This document shows, piece after piece, positions 16,261 through 24,541 of a stretch of DNA of 37,840 nucleotides. A model generated the notes under the pieces. It was not told where the DNA came from. It ran no database searches and was given only the letters and a program-made list of their open reading frames with translations. Within the stretch, counting starts at the first letter, position 1. Each line of letters starts with the position of its first letter. Source of the stretch: an uncultured Prevotella sp. (lineage in GTDB: Bacteria > Bacteroidota > Bacteroidia > Bacteroidales > Bacteroidaceae); assembly GCA_900316015.1 (NCBI GenBank), contig ONBG01000034.1, positions 1 through 37,840 of the forward strand, given 5' to 3'. The position numbers were made by a program, and so were the translations under genes.

Positions 16261-19167
16261 TTAATATCCAAATATCTGTTCTGTGGTCAATTGGGTAATT
16301 GTCCCAATCTTCTCAAGTGCTTTCATGTCAAGGTTCTTCGGGTCGCCTAAGATCAAGTAACGATAAGGCTTGTTTGCCATCGTGCTCTTTTCGAAGTTGA
16401 CGATATCACTCAATTTCACGGATGGGAGAGCCTGATAGATCCGCTCATTTTCATCATAGTCGATGCCACGGTACTTGGCGTTGAGATAGGCGTTAATGAC
16501 GCCGAAGCGGGTAGTGCGGTTGCTGGAAAGTGTCTTGATCAAGCTCTGCTTTGCTAAGTTAAAGGCAGCCTCGTTCTGTGGAATCGTATCCAAAATCTCG
16601 TTGAAGACGCGGATGCAATCCATCATCTTGTCATTCTGTGAGATAATAGAGGTTTGTCCATATTCCGTGTGGTTCCTGCGAGGGCTAGCATTATAATAGG
16701 CGCCTGCGCTATAGGCAAGTCCGCGTGCCTCACGCAATTCCTGGAAAACCACGGTGTTCATGCCGCCGCCGAAATACTCGTTGAAGACAGCGGCTGTGGC
16801 TGCTTGTGCAGGGTCAAACTTCTTGCCTTCGTTGTGATACATGATCATGTAGATGTTTTTTGCATCGTAAGGAGCAATCCACACTTCGTTCTGAGAACCG
16901 TTCTGCTGTTCTGTATATTCCTTGTTTGTCGGACCTGCGATAAGTTTCTTCGCCAAGAAGTGACCCTTGTCAATGGATTGGGTCAACTGCTCCAGGCTGT
17001 ATGGTCCATAATATAGTACAGAGTGCTGATAGCTGGAGAGTCCCTTGATCAAGTCGATGAGGGTTTGTGGGTTCATGTTTTTCAACTGAGCCTCGGAGAG
17101 GTCGTTCAGTTGCTGGTTGTACTTGCCAAATTTACCATAGAAGGTCAAAGCTTGGAAATTGCTGCGTTGGTTGGTCTTGCTGTCCTGACGGTCTTTCAAG
17201 ACGATGCCTACCATTTTATCATAGGCAGCTTTGTCTACCTTCGCGTTGTGCATGACATCTTCAGCAAGAGCCAAGGCTTGTGGCATGTTCTCGCTCAGTC
17301 CAGTCATGGTGACGGTGATAAAGCTGTTGTTCACGCTGATATGGAAGTTGCATGCAATTTTATAGAACGCCTTCTTAATTTGTTCTGCCGTCTTGGTCTT
17401 GGTGCCGAGCAAGTCAAGATAGTCGGAAGCATAGGAATATCGATTGTCGGCTTCGTCGCCAAAGTCGTATCGGAAGGCGAGAGTAAACAGACCATCGTCC
17501 GTATTCTTCTTATAGATGACGGGCAATCCTTTCTTCGTTTTGCCGAAGGTCAGATCCTTCTTGAAGTCAATGAACCTCGGTTGGATGGGATCTACCTTGG
17601 AATTGGCGATGTCGCGTAAGAACTGGCTGCTCTTGTCACGGTTAGAAGGAATTGGAGTGATGGCAGGCTTGTCGATCTTCTTGTTGACTGTATCCTTGCC
17701 CTGTACTTTATAAACGCACACGTAGTTGTCATTGAGGTATTTGTTGGCGAATGCAACAATCTGCTCCTTTGTCATCTTTGACATCCTATCAATTTGTCGG
17801 ACAACATGCTCCCAGCTGTCTCCATTGATGAAGGCATCCTTCATCATTTCCGTGCGGTTGCGGTTCTGCTGTATCGACTTGTACAACTGTAGCTTGGCGT
17901 TGTTGATAACGGAAGGAAGAAGGTCGTTGTCGAAATCCCCTTTCTTCAGTTTGGTGATCTCTGCTAAAATCAAGTCTTTGACTTGATCGAGCGTTTGCCC
18001 TTCCTTGGGCATGCCACTAATAATGAATTCACTATAATCAGCCATCGTGTTGAGACCGGCACCAACGCCCTGTGTCTTCATTTGCTGGTTCAGGTCAAGG
18101 TCAAAGAGACCTGCCTTGCCATTGCTCAGCATTTCTGAGATGACATTGATCGTATCCGTCTGTTCTTGCGCAGCACCGGCGAATTTCCAGCCTAACATGA
18201 TATTGGCAGCTTCTTGACCCACGACGGTCGTATCGACGGGAGCGGTGAGGTCCTTTACAGGAGCATATTCCGGGCGACTGAGGTTGTCACTCTTTTTCCA
18301 TCCTCCAAAATACTTGTCGATGGTGGCAATCACTTGGTCGGGATTGAAGTCACCAGCCATGCAGATGGCAACATTATTGGGAACGTAATAGCGATGGAAG
18401 TAATTCTTGATATTGGTGATTGAAGGATTCTTTAAGTGTTGTTGCGTGCCGATGGTTGTTTGTGTGCCGTAAGGATGGGTAGGGAAGAGCTTCGCGTTCA
18501 AGGCATCCCATTCCTTTTCTCCATCATTGGCAAGCCCAATATTATATTCCTCATAGACAGCCTCCAACTCGGTATGGAATCCACGGATGACCATGTTCTG
18601 GAAGCGGTCGCTTTGGATCTTTGCCCAGTTTTCCACCTCATTACTCGGGATATCCTCTACATAGCAGGTGACATCATTGCTTGTGTAGGCGTTGGATCCT
18701 TCACTGCCAATGGAAGCCATCAGCTTGTCATATTCGTTTGGGATATTGTATCGGGCAGCCAACTGGGAGACAGAGTCGATCTCGTGGTAAGCCTGTTTGC
18801 GAGCTGCAGGATCAGTGAGCTTGCGATATTTCTCGTAGCGTTGCTCGATCTCGTCAAGCAAAGGAGCTTCCTTAACAGGATCAGAAGTACCGAAGGTCTT
18901 GGTTCCTTTGAACATCAGGTGTTCAAGGTAGTGAGCCAATCCAGTAGTCTCATGGGGATCGTTGCGAGAACCAGTGCGAACTGCGATGTAGGTTTGAATA
19001 CGCGGCTTTTCCTTGTTCACGGAAAGGTAAACTTTCAATCCATTGTCAAGGGTATAGATGCGCACCTGCATCGGATCGCCCTTCACGGTTGTGTACTTGT
19101 AGTCTTTTGCCAGGGCGGTCATTCCGAGCACCAGCAGGCAAATGGTTAGACAATACTTGAGTTTCAT
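16261..19167 (-). CDS. M16-family zinc metallopeptidase, two-repeat form, exported
   Basis: 968 aa with a signal peptide (residues 1-20, ending TALA-K), so periplasmic. The zinc motif HxxEH is at His79-Glu82-His83 (HYLEH). The third ligand is probably Glu200 in TELEAVYEE. The distance between these exceeds the usual ~75 residues because a charged helical insert of about 40 residues occupies roughly 97-145. The C-terminal half repeats the fold without an HxxEH motif, as expected for the inactive half of pitrilysin-like clamshell peptidases. It probably degrades peptides or small proteins. The gene lies 25 nt after the DUF4954 gene in the same direction. Confidence 0.92.
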   Translation of the reverse strand: MKLKYCLTICLLVLGMTALAKDYKYTTVKGDPMQVRIYTLDNGLKVYLSVNKEKPRIQTYIAVRTGSRNDPHETTGLAHYLEHLMFKGTKTFGTSDPVKEAPLLDEIEQRYEKYRKLTDPAARKQAYHEIDSVSQLAARYNIPNEYDKLMASIGSEGSNAYTSNDVTCYVEDIPSNEVENWAKIQSDRFQNMVIRGFHTELEAVYEEYNIGLANDGEKEWDALNAKLFPTHPYGTQTTIGTQQHLKNPSITNIKNYFHRYYVPNNVAICMAGDFNPDQVIATIDKYFGGWKKSDNLSRPEYAPVKDLTAPVDTTVVGQEAANIMLGWKFAGAAQEQTDTINVISEMLSNGKAGLFDLDLNQQMKTQGVGAGLNTMADYSEFIISGMPKEGQTLDQVKDLILAEITKLKKGDFDNDLLPSVINNAKLQLYKSIQQNRNRTEMMKDAFINGDSWEHVVRQIDRMSKMTKEQIVAFANKYLNDNYVCVYKVQGKDTVNKKIDKPAITPIPSNRDKSSQFLRDIANSKVDPIQPRFIDFKKDLTFGKTKKGLPVIYKKNTDDGLFTLAFRYDFGDEADNRYSYASDYLDLLGTKTKTAEQIKKAFYKIACNFHISVNNSFITVTMTGLSENMPQALALAEDVMHNAKVDKAAYDKMVGIVLKDRQDSKTNQRSNFQALTFYGKFGKYNQQLNDLSEAQLKNMNPQTLIDLIKGLSSYQHSVLYYGPYSLEQLTQSIDKGHFLAKKLIAGPTNKEYTEQQNGSQNEVWIAPYDAKNIYMIMYHNEGKKFDPAQAATAAVFNEYFGGGMNTVVFQELREARGLAYSAGAYYNASPRRNHTEYGQTSIISQNDKMMDCIRVFNEILDTIPQNEAAFNLAKQSLIKTLSSNRTTRFGVINAYLNAKYRGIDYDENERIYQALPSVKLSDIVNFEKSTMANKPYRYLILGDPKNLDMKALEKIGTITQLTTEQIFGY

Positions 19168-19192
19168 ACTAATTATATTTGGTTTCTATGAT

Positions 19193-21052
19193 TTACATAT
19201 CAAGTCTTTGGTTTTCGAAGTCTACCTCCTTGTCGAGTTGCTCAATGAAATTATCAAGCACTTTCTCCTCAACATCTCCCAAGGTATATTCCTTCTCAGC
19301 ATCTTTGCGAATTTCTGCAATCCATGTGCGACGAGCTGTGATATAATCCTGGCGGATACGGGCTGCATCATCTTCGGTAATCTCCTGCAGGTCATAGTAG
19401 TCGCAGATCATCTGATAGGTCCATGTCCATCGGTATTCGCCATAGTTATCATGGATCTGTTGCATTCGTTCAAGGACATCGTCTGTCGTCTCCAGCAAGC
19501 CATCCTTGATGTCATCCATCATCCGTTTTTCTTCCGACTCCGGCATCAGCAGTCCTTGTAAGTCGATCCAGTTGCCTTTGCCAACCGTTGTTCTTGGCGG
19601 CTCGAGGGCGTGGCGCTTCAATACGGCACCCATATAGATACGGAGTGCAATGTCGTAATATTTAATGCCCTTGCGCAAAGAACTGGCTTTGATGACATAT
19701 TCATGATAATTATAGGTAGACACATCCTCTCCACAAGCTTCACGCATGTTCTCCAAGATTTTCTTTCCGCGGAGGATCTCTCCTACGGAGAAAGGACTTA
19801 GCCAGTCGAAGTTGACTATGCTTTTCTGGGCAGTACGCGGACGCATGTCCCGCTTGGGCCATTTTCGGATATCCCGGTATAAGCCGACTGTAGTCAGATT
19901 GCGCCCAGGTACGAGATACATCGTGTCACTGTAGGCGATCAGATAAGAGAAAGGCAGTGAGCGGGTATCAGGATGGTACATCAGCTTTCCAAAGCAGACG
20001 GAGAACGTGCCAATGTTGGCAGGCATCAGCAGGTATGCACCGCTGGCAGTCTTGGAGCCTCGCTCCATGATACCGTAGTGCATGGGCCCCATCTTATAGG
20101 CATGGTTGCTAAAATTGGTAGCTGATCCTGCATTATAAAAGGAAAACATCCCTCCAATGAGCAAGCTGCTCTTGTGATGTGATGCCGTAAACGGACCGCA
20201 GAAAGCTGCACATGCTTCACCGTTTGCCATATAGCTGTTTGCAAAGAAAACACTGCTTTCAGCCGTGAAACCATTGGTGATGAGGCAAGCCTCCCCCACG
20301 AAACAGTTCTCTATCTTGGCGCTGTTCAGGACAGATGAGCCGTCGAAGATAATGGAATTCTCACAGATAACACCACTTCCAATGTAGACGCTGGCACCTC
20401 GGATGCTCTTGATGGAACAGTCGCTCAGGCGGCATGCTCCGTTGACCTCGCATTCATCGCTGATATGTGTGTTGTTTATCTCACCCGTATTGATCACCTT
20501 AACATTGTTGCCGATCGTCCCTTGCTCAGGAACTTTTACGGCAATGTCTTCCCTGACCATCTGGCGAATAGAAGAGATCAGCTCCTTGTCGTGGATATGT
20601 TTGACCATCAGGGCAGCAAACTGACTGGTGAGGTTGTCGAAAAGCAGTACATTACCGTCACCTACCTCGTTGAGCACAGAGATCATGTTGCCTTCCCCGA
20701 AGGTAGCACCGTCCGTAGTCTCCATCGTATTGACATTCGAGATATAGCATTCATCTCCAATCGTATAGTTGTTGATGTAATTGCCGATGTTCTCAATCAA
20801 GCAGTTGTCGCCGATTGTTACATTGCGTAGCGTGCAGTTCTTGATTCCTGAATGTTTCCGGAATCCTTTGCTGACCTCTATGTTTTTCTCGAATACGCCG
20901 AGGCGTACTTTTCCGTAGAAGGCTACATCCCGTAGGTAGGTGGGCAAGAAGTCCTCAGCGACAAAGATGGAAGTCCAGTCTTCTGCAGTGCATCCATTGT
21001 CTTCTAAAATGCCGATTTCGTCGTCGGTCAGTAAGCGATAGCCTTCTTCCAT
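19193..21052 (-). CDS. DUF4954 protein with left-handed beta-helix repeats
   Basis: 619 aa with no signal peptide, so cytoplasmic. Residues about 65-290 contain hexapeptide-like repeats such as NCTLRNVTIGDNCLIENI and GASVYIGSGVICENSIIF, which form a left-handed beta-helix as in acyltransferases and GlmU-type nucleotidyltransferases. The C-terminal third is charged and helical. The whole protein matches what is known as DUF4954 in Bacteroidetes, with no established function. A sugar-nucleotide or acyl-transfer role is possible because of the fold only. Its ATG directly follows the hflX stop codon with no gap, so the two are probably translationally coupled. Confidence 0.8.
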   Translation of the reverse strand: MEEGYRLLTDDEIGILEDNGCTAEDWTSIFVAEDFLPTYLRDVAFYGKVRLGVFEKNIEVSKGFRKHSGIKNCTLRNVTIGDNCLIENIGNYINNYTIGDECYISNVNTMETTDGATFGEGNMISVLNEVGDGNVLLFDNLTSQFAALMVKHIHDKELISSIRQMVREDIAVKVPEQGTIGNNVKVINTGEINNTHISDECEVNGACRLSDCSIKSIRGASVYIGSGVICENSIIFDGSSVLNSAKIENCFVGEACLITNGFTAESSVFFANSYMANGEACAAFCGPFTASHHKSSLLIGGMFSFYNAGSATNFSNHAYKMGPMHYGIMERGSKTASGAYLLMPANIGTFSVCFGKLMYHPDTRSLPFSYLIAYSDTMYLVPGRNLTTVGLYRDIRKWPKRDMRPRTAQKSIVNFDWLSPFSVGEILRGKKILENMREACGEDVSTYNYHEYVIKASSLRKGIKYYDIALRIYMGAVLKRHALEPPRTTVGKGNWIDLQGLLMPESEEKRMMDDIKDGLLETTDDVLERMQQIHDNYGEYRWTWTYQMICDYYDLQEITEDDAARIRQDYITARRTWIAEIRKDAEKEYTLGDVEEKVLDNFIEQLDKEVDFENQRLDM

Positions 21053-22297
21053 TTATTCTGTGGGATATAAAAAATCATTATATGGGTATTTCTGTACGTG
21101 AAGTTCACGCACTTTTTTATAAAGCACTTCGCGGAACTCGTCTATATTCTCCTTTTTCTTGGCGGAGATAAAGAGACAGTTCTCGTTTAGCTTTGCCATC
21201 CATGTCTTCTTCAGCTCTTCCAAGGTAATATTTTCTTTGGTGACAGGGGTGAGGTCGTCAGCCTCTTTCTCCACCCAATGATAGTTGTCGATCTTGTTGA
21301 AGACAATCATCGAAGGCTTTTCTGCACATCCTAATTCCTTTAATGTGTTTTCTACGACATGGATCTGTTCTTCAAAATCCGGGTGAGAGATATCTACCAC
21401 GTGCAGGAGCAGGTCGGCTTCTCTTACCTCATCAAGAGTTGACTTGAATGAGTCGATCAAGTCGGTAGGCAGCTTTCGGATGAATCCAACGGTGTCAGCT
21501 AATAGGAATGGCAGGTTTTCGATGACCACTTTACGGACTGTGGTATCGAGGGTAGCGAAAAGTTTATTCTCGGCAAAAACCTCGCTTTTTGCAAGTAAGT
21601 TCATGATGGTAGACTTACCCACGTTGGTATAGCCTACTAAGGCAACGCGGATTAGTCGACCGCGGTTCTTACGTTGGGTAGTCTTCTGTTTTTCAATCTC
21701 CACCAGTCGTGCTTTCAACAGTGACATTCGTTGTAGGATGATACGACGGTCCATCTCCAGCTGCGTTTCACCCGGGCCACGCAGTCCCACGCTGCCCTTT
21801 CCTCCGCCACTTCCAGAGCCACCTCCTTGTCGCTCCAAGTGTGTCCACAGTCGTTGTAGTCTGGGCAACATATACCGATATTGCGCTAATTCTACTTGTG
21901 TCTTGGCATTGGCCGTTTGGGCGCGCATGGCGAAGATATCAAGGATCAAGGAAGTGCGGTCGAGTATCTTCACGCCGAGCTCCTTCTCAATGTTGCGGAT
22001 CTGCTTGGCAGAAAGCTCATCATCGAAAATGACCATTCCTACTGGTCGCTCAGCATCGTCTTCCTCTTGAATATATTGCTTGATCTCTTCTAATTTTCCT
22101 TTTCCAACATATGTTACGGAGTTCGGACCGCCCACGCGCTGAGTGAACCGCTTGACCGTCACGGCACCGGCCGTGTCAGCAAGGAACTCCAGTTCATCAA
22201 GGTATTCCTTGGTCTTTGCCTCGTCCTGTTCTTTTGTGATCAGGCCTACGAGGACGGCGGTCTCTGCCTTTGCTTCGGATATTACAAATTCTTTCAT
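21053..22297 (-). CDS. hflX: GTPase HflX
   Basis: 414 aa, the usual length. The N-terminal HflX domain (about 10-160) contains RVGGPNSVTYVGKGK. A glycine-rich linker (158-175) leads to the conserved GLRGPGETQLE segment, a coiled helix, and the G domain: P-loop GYTNVGKST (222-230), G3 DTVGF from Asp268, and G4 NKID (334-337). HflX is a ribosome-associated GTPase that splits stalled 70S ribosomes under stress. It is the first gene of the minus-strand cluster and has a close-consensus promoter only about 15 nt upstream of the start, duplicated 88 nt further out. Confidence 0.95.
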   Translation of the reverse strand: MKEFVISEAKAETAVLVGLITKEQDEAKTKEYLDELEFLADTAGAVTVKRFTQRVGGPNSVTYVGKGKLEEIKQYIQEEDDAERPVGMVIFDDELSAKQIRNIEKELGVKILDRTSLILDIFAMRAQTANAKTQVELAQYRYMLPRLQRLWTHLERQGGGSGSGGGKGSVGLRGPGETQLEMDRRIILQRMSLLKARLVEIEKQKTTQRKNRGRLIRVALVGYTNVGKSTIMNLLAKSEVFAENKLFATLDTTVRKVVIENLPFLLADTVGFIRKLPTDLIDSFKSTLDEVREADLLLHVVDISHPDFEEQIHVVENTLKELGCAEKPSMIVFNKIDNYHWVEKEADDLTPVTKENITLEELKKTWMAKLNENCLFISAKKKENIDEFREVLYKKVRELHVQKYPYNDFLYPTE

Positions 22298-22318
22298 TCT
22301 ACATTATAAATATAGTTG

Positions 22319-22349
22319 CAAAGATACTGCAAATCGAGAGAAATACAAA
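22319..22349 (-). promoter_or_regulatory. hflX operon promoter
   Basis: On the minus strand TTTG (complement of 22346-22349) is followed after exactly 19 nt by TATCTTTG (complement of 22319-22326), a perfect Bacteroidales promoter. The predicted leader is about 15 nt. A second copy lies 88 bp upstream with the last -7 base changed (TATCTTTA, complement of 22407-22414). Confidence 0.8.
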
Positions 22350-22479
22350 AGAAACGAAAGTTTATTTTTATTTCCGAGATGCAGCGTAGCTTCAAGGTAC
22401 CGACCATAAAGATACTGCAAATCGAGAGAAATACAAAAGAAACGAAAGTTTATTTTTATTTCCGAGCTGCAGCGTAGCT
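22320..22479. repeat. Tandem 72-bp direct repeat duplicating the hflX promoter
   Basis: 22320-22391 and 22408-22479 are identical except for one base (A at 22379, C at 22467), with a period of 88 bp and a 16-bp spacer. Each copy carries the whole -33 box, the 19-nt spacer and seven bases of the -7 box. The junction changes the eighth base in the outer copy. Confidence 0.95.
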
Positions 22480-22632
22480 CATACCGATCCTTCTATCGCT
22501 CATTCATGAAGTCACGATGACTTTCATAAGCCTCGTGTTTTTCTGGATTGTGCTTTTGTTCCTTCTTTGTCCTTCGCTTGGAATTTTTGATTTCTACTTG
22601 TTCCTTTGTGGTTCATTTTTCCCTTTTGATGT

Positions 22633-22646
22633 CGTAAACGTTTACG
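22633..22646. promoter_or_regulatory. 14-bp perfect palindrome, LacI-type operator-like
   Basis: CGTAAACGTTTACG is fully self-complementary with a central CG, the symmetry seen in many LacI/GalR-family operators. It lies 29 bp upstream of the -33 box at 22676. No LacI-family gene is in the window, so the binding protein is unknown. Confidence 0.4.
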
Positions 22647-22674
22647 TGGATTTTCATTGAAAAGGTCAGTGATT

Positions 22675-22692
22675 ATTTGATTTAAATCAAAT
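22675..22692. promoter_or_regulatory. 18-bp perfect palindrome, FNR/CRP-type site
   Basis: The palindrome contains TTGAT-TTAA-ATCAA, which matches the FNR consensus TTGAT-N4-ATCAA. It covers the -33 box (22676-22679) of the promoter below, a position better suited to repression than to classical activation. Crp/Fnr-family regulators are common in Bacteroidales, but none is encoded here. Confidence 0.5.
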
Positions 22693-22707
22693 TTTGCCAT
22701 ACCTTTG
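22676..22707 (+). promoter_or_regulatory. Promoter of candidate small transcript
   Basis: TTTG (22676-22679) and TACCTTTG (22700-22707) are 20 nt apart, a near-perfect Bacteroidales promoter. There is no long ORF directly downstream. A terminator follows about 90 nt later. Confidence 0.6.
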
Positions 22708-22712
22708 CCGCA

Positions 22713-22825
22713 CGATCACAGGTTGTACACTGATTTTCGATGAATCATAACTACGTAAAGACAAACTACTGAAACTTCGGAATTGTAAGAATAAGGTCTT
22801 GGCGTGAGTCAAGGCTTTTTTCTTT
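22713..22825 (+). ncRNA. Candidate small RNA or attenuated leader (~110 nt)
   Basis: A strong promoter and an intrinsic terminator bracket about 110 nt just upstream of the GH20 genes. The only ORF is a 10-codon one at 22740-22772 (MNHNYVKTNY). The element could be a free-standing small RNA, or a leader whose terminator is bypassed to feed the GH20 genes. The segment AAACTTCGG (22772-22780) is complementary to CCGAAGTTT (22886-22894) in the GH20 leader, though a 9-nt match could arise by chance. Expression is inferred only from signals. Confidence 0.4.
22793..22825 (+). terminator. Intrinsic terminator upstream of the GH20 genes
   Basis: An 8-bp stem (22796-22803 with 22808-22815, two G-T pairs) closes on a GTGA tetraloop of the GNRA type. 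TTTTTTCTTT follows from 22816. Flanking A-T pairs extend the stem. It precedes any large gene. Confidence 0.6.
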
Positions 22826-22851
22826 AGCTACTCTTAATTTTTCCTAATCTC

Positions 22852-22883
22852 TTTGACTATCTCGGAAAAATATAGTACTTTTA
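22852..22883 (+). promoter_or_regulatory. Promoter of the GH20 operon
   Basis: TTTG (22852-22855) and TACTTTTA (22876-22883) are 20 nt apart. The -7 box differs from consensus at the last base. It leaves a leader of about 30 nt before the ATG at 22918. Apart from the items listed, 22480-22632 shows nothing I recognise. Confidence 0.6.
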
Positions 22884-22917
22884 CACCGAAGTTTAATAAC
22901 AACATTATTTTTTACCT

Positions 22918-24525
22918 ATGTTCAAAAACATTTCTTTGATTTTTGCCTTATGTGCCTCGTTGTTGACAGTCCATGCTGCAACGGCTGACTATCAAGTGGT
23001 TCCTTTGCCACAGGACATCTCTATTTCCAAAGGAAAACCGTTCGTACTAAGTGCCTCAACACCTATTGTCTATACAGGCAATGATGCTCAGATGCAGAGA
23101 AACGCCCAATTCCTTTCTGATTATGTTGATCAATTGACCAAGATCCGGTTGAACGTCTCTTCTCAGAAAGTGAAAAAGACGACCCCGATCGTTCTTGTGC
23201 TCAACCCGAAGATCTCTGGGAATGAAGCTTATGTGATGACGGTTACGGACAAGCAACTTACGATTGCTGGCAAGACGGCTGCGGGCGTATTCTATGGAAT
23301 CCAGACTTTGCGTAAGTCGTTGCCCGTCCTCGATTCTCCTGAAGACATTGAATTGCCGGCTGCCGTCATCAAGGATGCGCCTAAGTTTGCTTACCGTGGT
23401 ATGATGTTGGATTGTGGACGCCATTTCTTCCCAGTTTCTTTTGTCAAGAAATACATCGACATGTTGGCTCTCCATAACATGAATGTGTTCCATTGGCATC
23501 TGACCGAAGACCAGGGTTGGAGAATCGAAATCAAGAAATATCCGAAATTGACAGAGATCGGTTCCAAGAGAAGCGGAACGATCATCGGTCATAACTCCGC
23601 CGTGGATGATAGCATTCCTTATGGAGGCTATTATACCCAGGAGCAGGCAAGGGAGATCGTCAAATATGCCGCAGAGCGGAATATTACGGTCATTCCTGAA
23701 GTTGACATGCCTGGGCACATGCTCTCAGCATTGGCTTCCTACCCTGAATTAGGCTGCACCGGAGGTCCTTATGAGGTAGGACACAAGTGGGGTGTGTATG
23801 AGGATGTCCTCTGTTTGGGCAATGAGAAGGTGTACAAGTTCTTAGAGGACATTATTGACGAGCTGATCGACATCTTCCCTTCAAAGTATATTCATATCGG
23901 AGGTGATGAAAGTCCACGCGTTCGCTGGGAGAAATGCCCTAAATGTCAGGCTTTAGCTAAGGCTCAGGGACTGACTACGGATCATTTGCAGGCATATTTC
24001 ACCAATCGGATAGAGAAATATATCAATGCCAAAGGGCGTCGCATCATTGGTTGGGACGAAATCTTGGAAGGTCCTATCAATCAGAGCGCGACCATTATGA
24101 GTTGGCGGGGCGTACAGCCTGGTACAAAGGCTGCCAATTTAGGACATGACGTTATCATGTCACCGAATTCTAATGCTTATTTTGATTATTATCAGACCAA
24201 GAAGACAGGTGGTGAGCCTTTGAATATTGGTGGCTATCTGCCGGTGTCTAAGGTTTATGAGTATGATCCTACGCCGGCAAGCATGCCAGCAGAGGCTCAG
24301 AAACATATCGTAGGCGTACAGGCTAATCTCTGGACAGAATATGTTACTTGCCCGACATTGGCAGAATATCAGGTGATGCCGCGTATGGCTGCTATCTCTG
24401 AAGTGCAGTGGTTGCCTTCTTCTAAGAAGAACTTTGATGCGTTCAAGACACGCGTGACGAAGTTGGCAAAGATCTATGATCGGTTGGGGTATGTCTATGC
24501 CAAGCACCTTTGGACAGAAAAGTGA
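22918..24525 (+). CDS. GH20 beta-N-acetylhexosaminidase (first of two)
   Basis: 535 aa with a signal peptide (1-20, VHA-ATA), so exported. A GH20b-type N-terminal domain (about 25-150) precedes the catalytic barrel (about 157-500). The catalytic Asp330-Glu331 pair lies in HIGGDES, and pocket motifs include HWHLTEDQGWR, PEVDMPGH, MSWRG and NLWTEY. The enzyme removes terminal beta-GlcNAc or beta-GalNAc by substrate-assisted catalysis. No extra C-terminal domain is present. The second GH20 gene follows after 16 nt and is clearly related but diverged. Both probably belong to one operon. Confidence 0.95.
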   Translation: MFKNISLIFALCASLLTVHAATADYQVVPLPQDISISKGKPFVLSASTPIVYTGNDAQMQRNAQFLSDYVDQLTKIRLNVSSQKVKKTTPIVLVLNPKISGNEAYVMTVTDKQLTIAGKTAAGVFYGIQTLRKSLPVLDSPEDIELPAAVIKDAPKFAYRGMMLDCGRHFFPVSFVKKYIDMLALHNMNVFHWHLTEDQGWRIEIKKYPKLTEIGSKRSGTIIGHNSAVDDSIPYGGYYTQEQAREIVKYAAERNITVIPEVDMPGHMLSALASYPELGCTGGPYEVGHKWGVYEDVLCLGNEKVYKFLEDIIDELIDIFPSKYIHIGGDESPRVRWEKCPKCQALAKAQGLTTDHLQAYFTNRIEKYINAKGRRIIGWDEILEGPINQSATIMSWRGVQPGTKAANLGHDVIMSPNSNAYFDYYQTKKTGGEPLNIGGYLPVSKVYEYDPTPASMPAEAQKHIVGVQANLWTEYVTCPTLAEYQVMPRMAAISEVQWLPSSKKNFDAFKTRVTKLAKIYDRLGYVYAKHLWTEK

Positions 24526-24541
24526 TGACTAGAAATAATCC

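Noticed and set aside
16238-16275. Possible separate promoter for the fumarase gene
   Set aside because: The only -7-like box on the minus strand reads GATATTTG and has no -33 partner at the right distance.
17023-17619. 198-aa and 237-aa open frames (the latter 18436-19149) on the plus strand opposite the M16 peptidase
   Set aside because: Opposite-strand shadows of a gene with intact zinc motif and full length.
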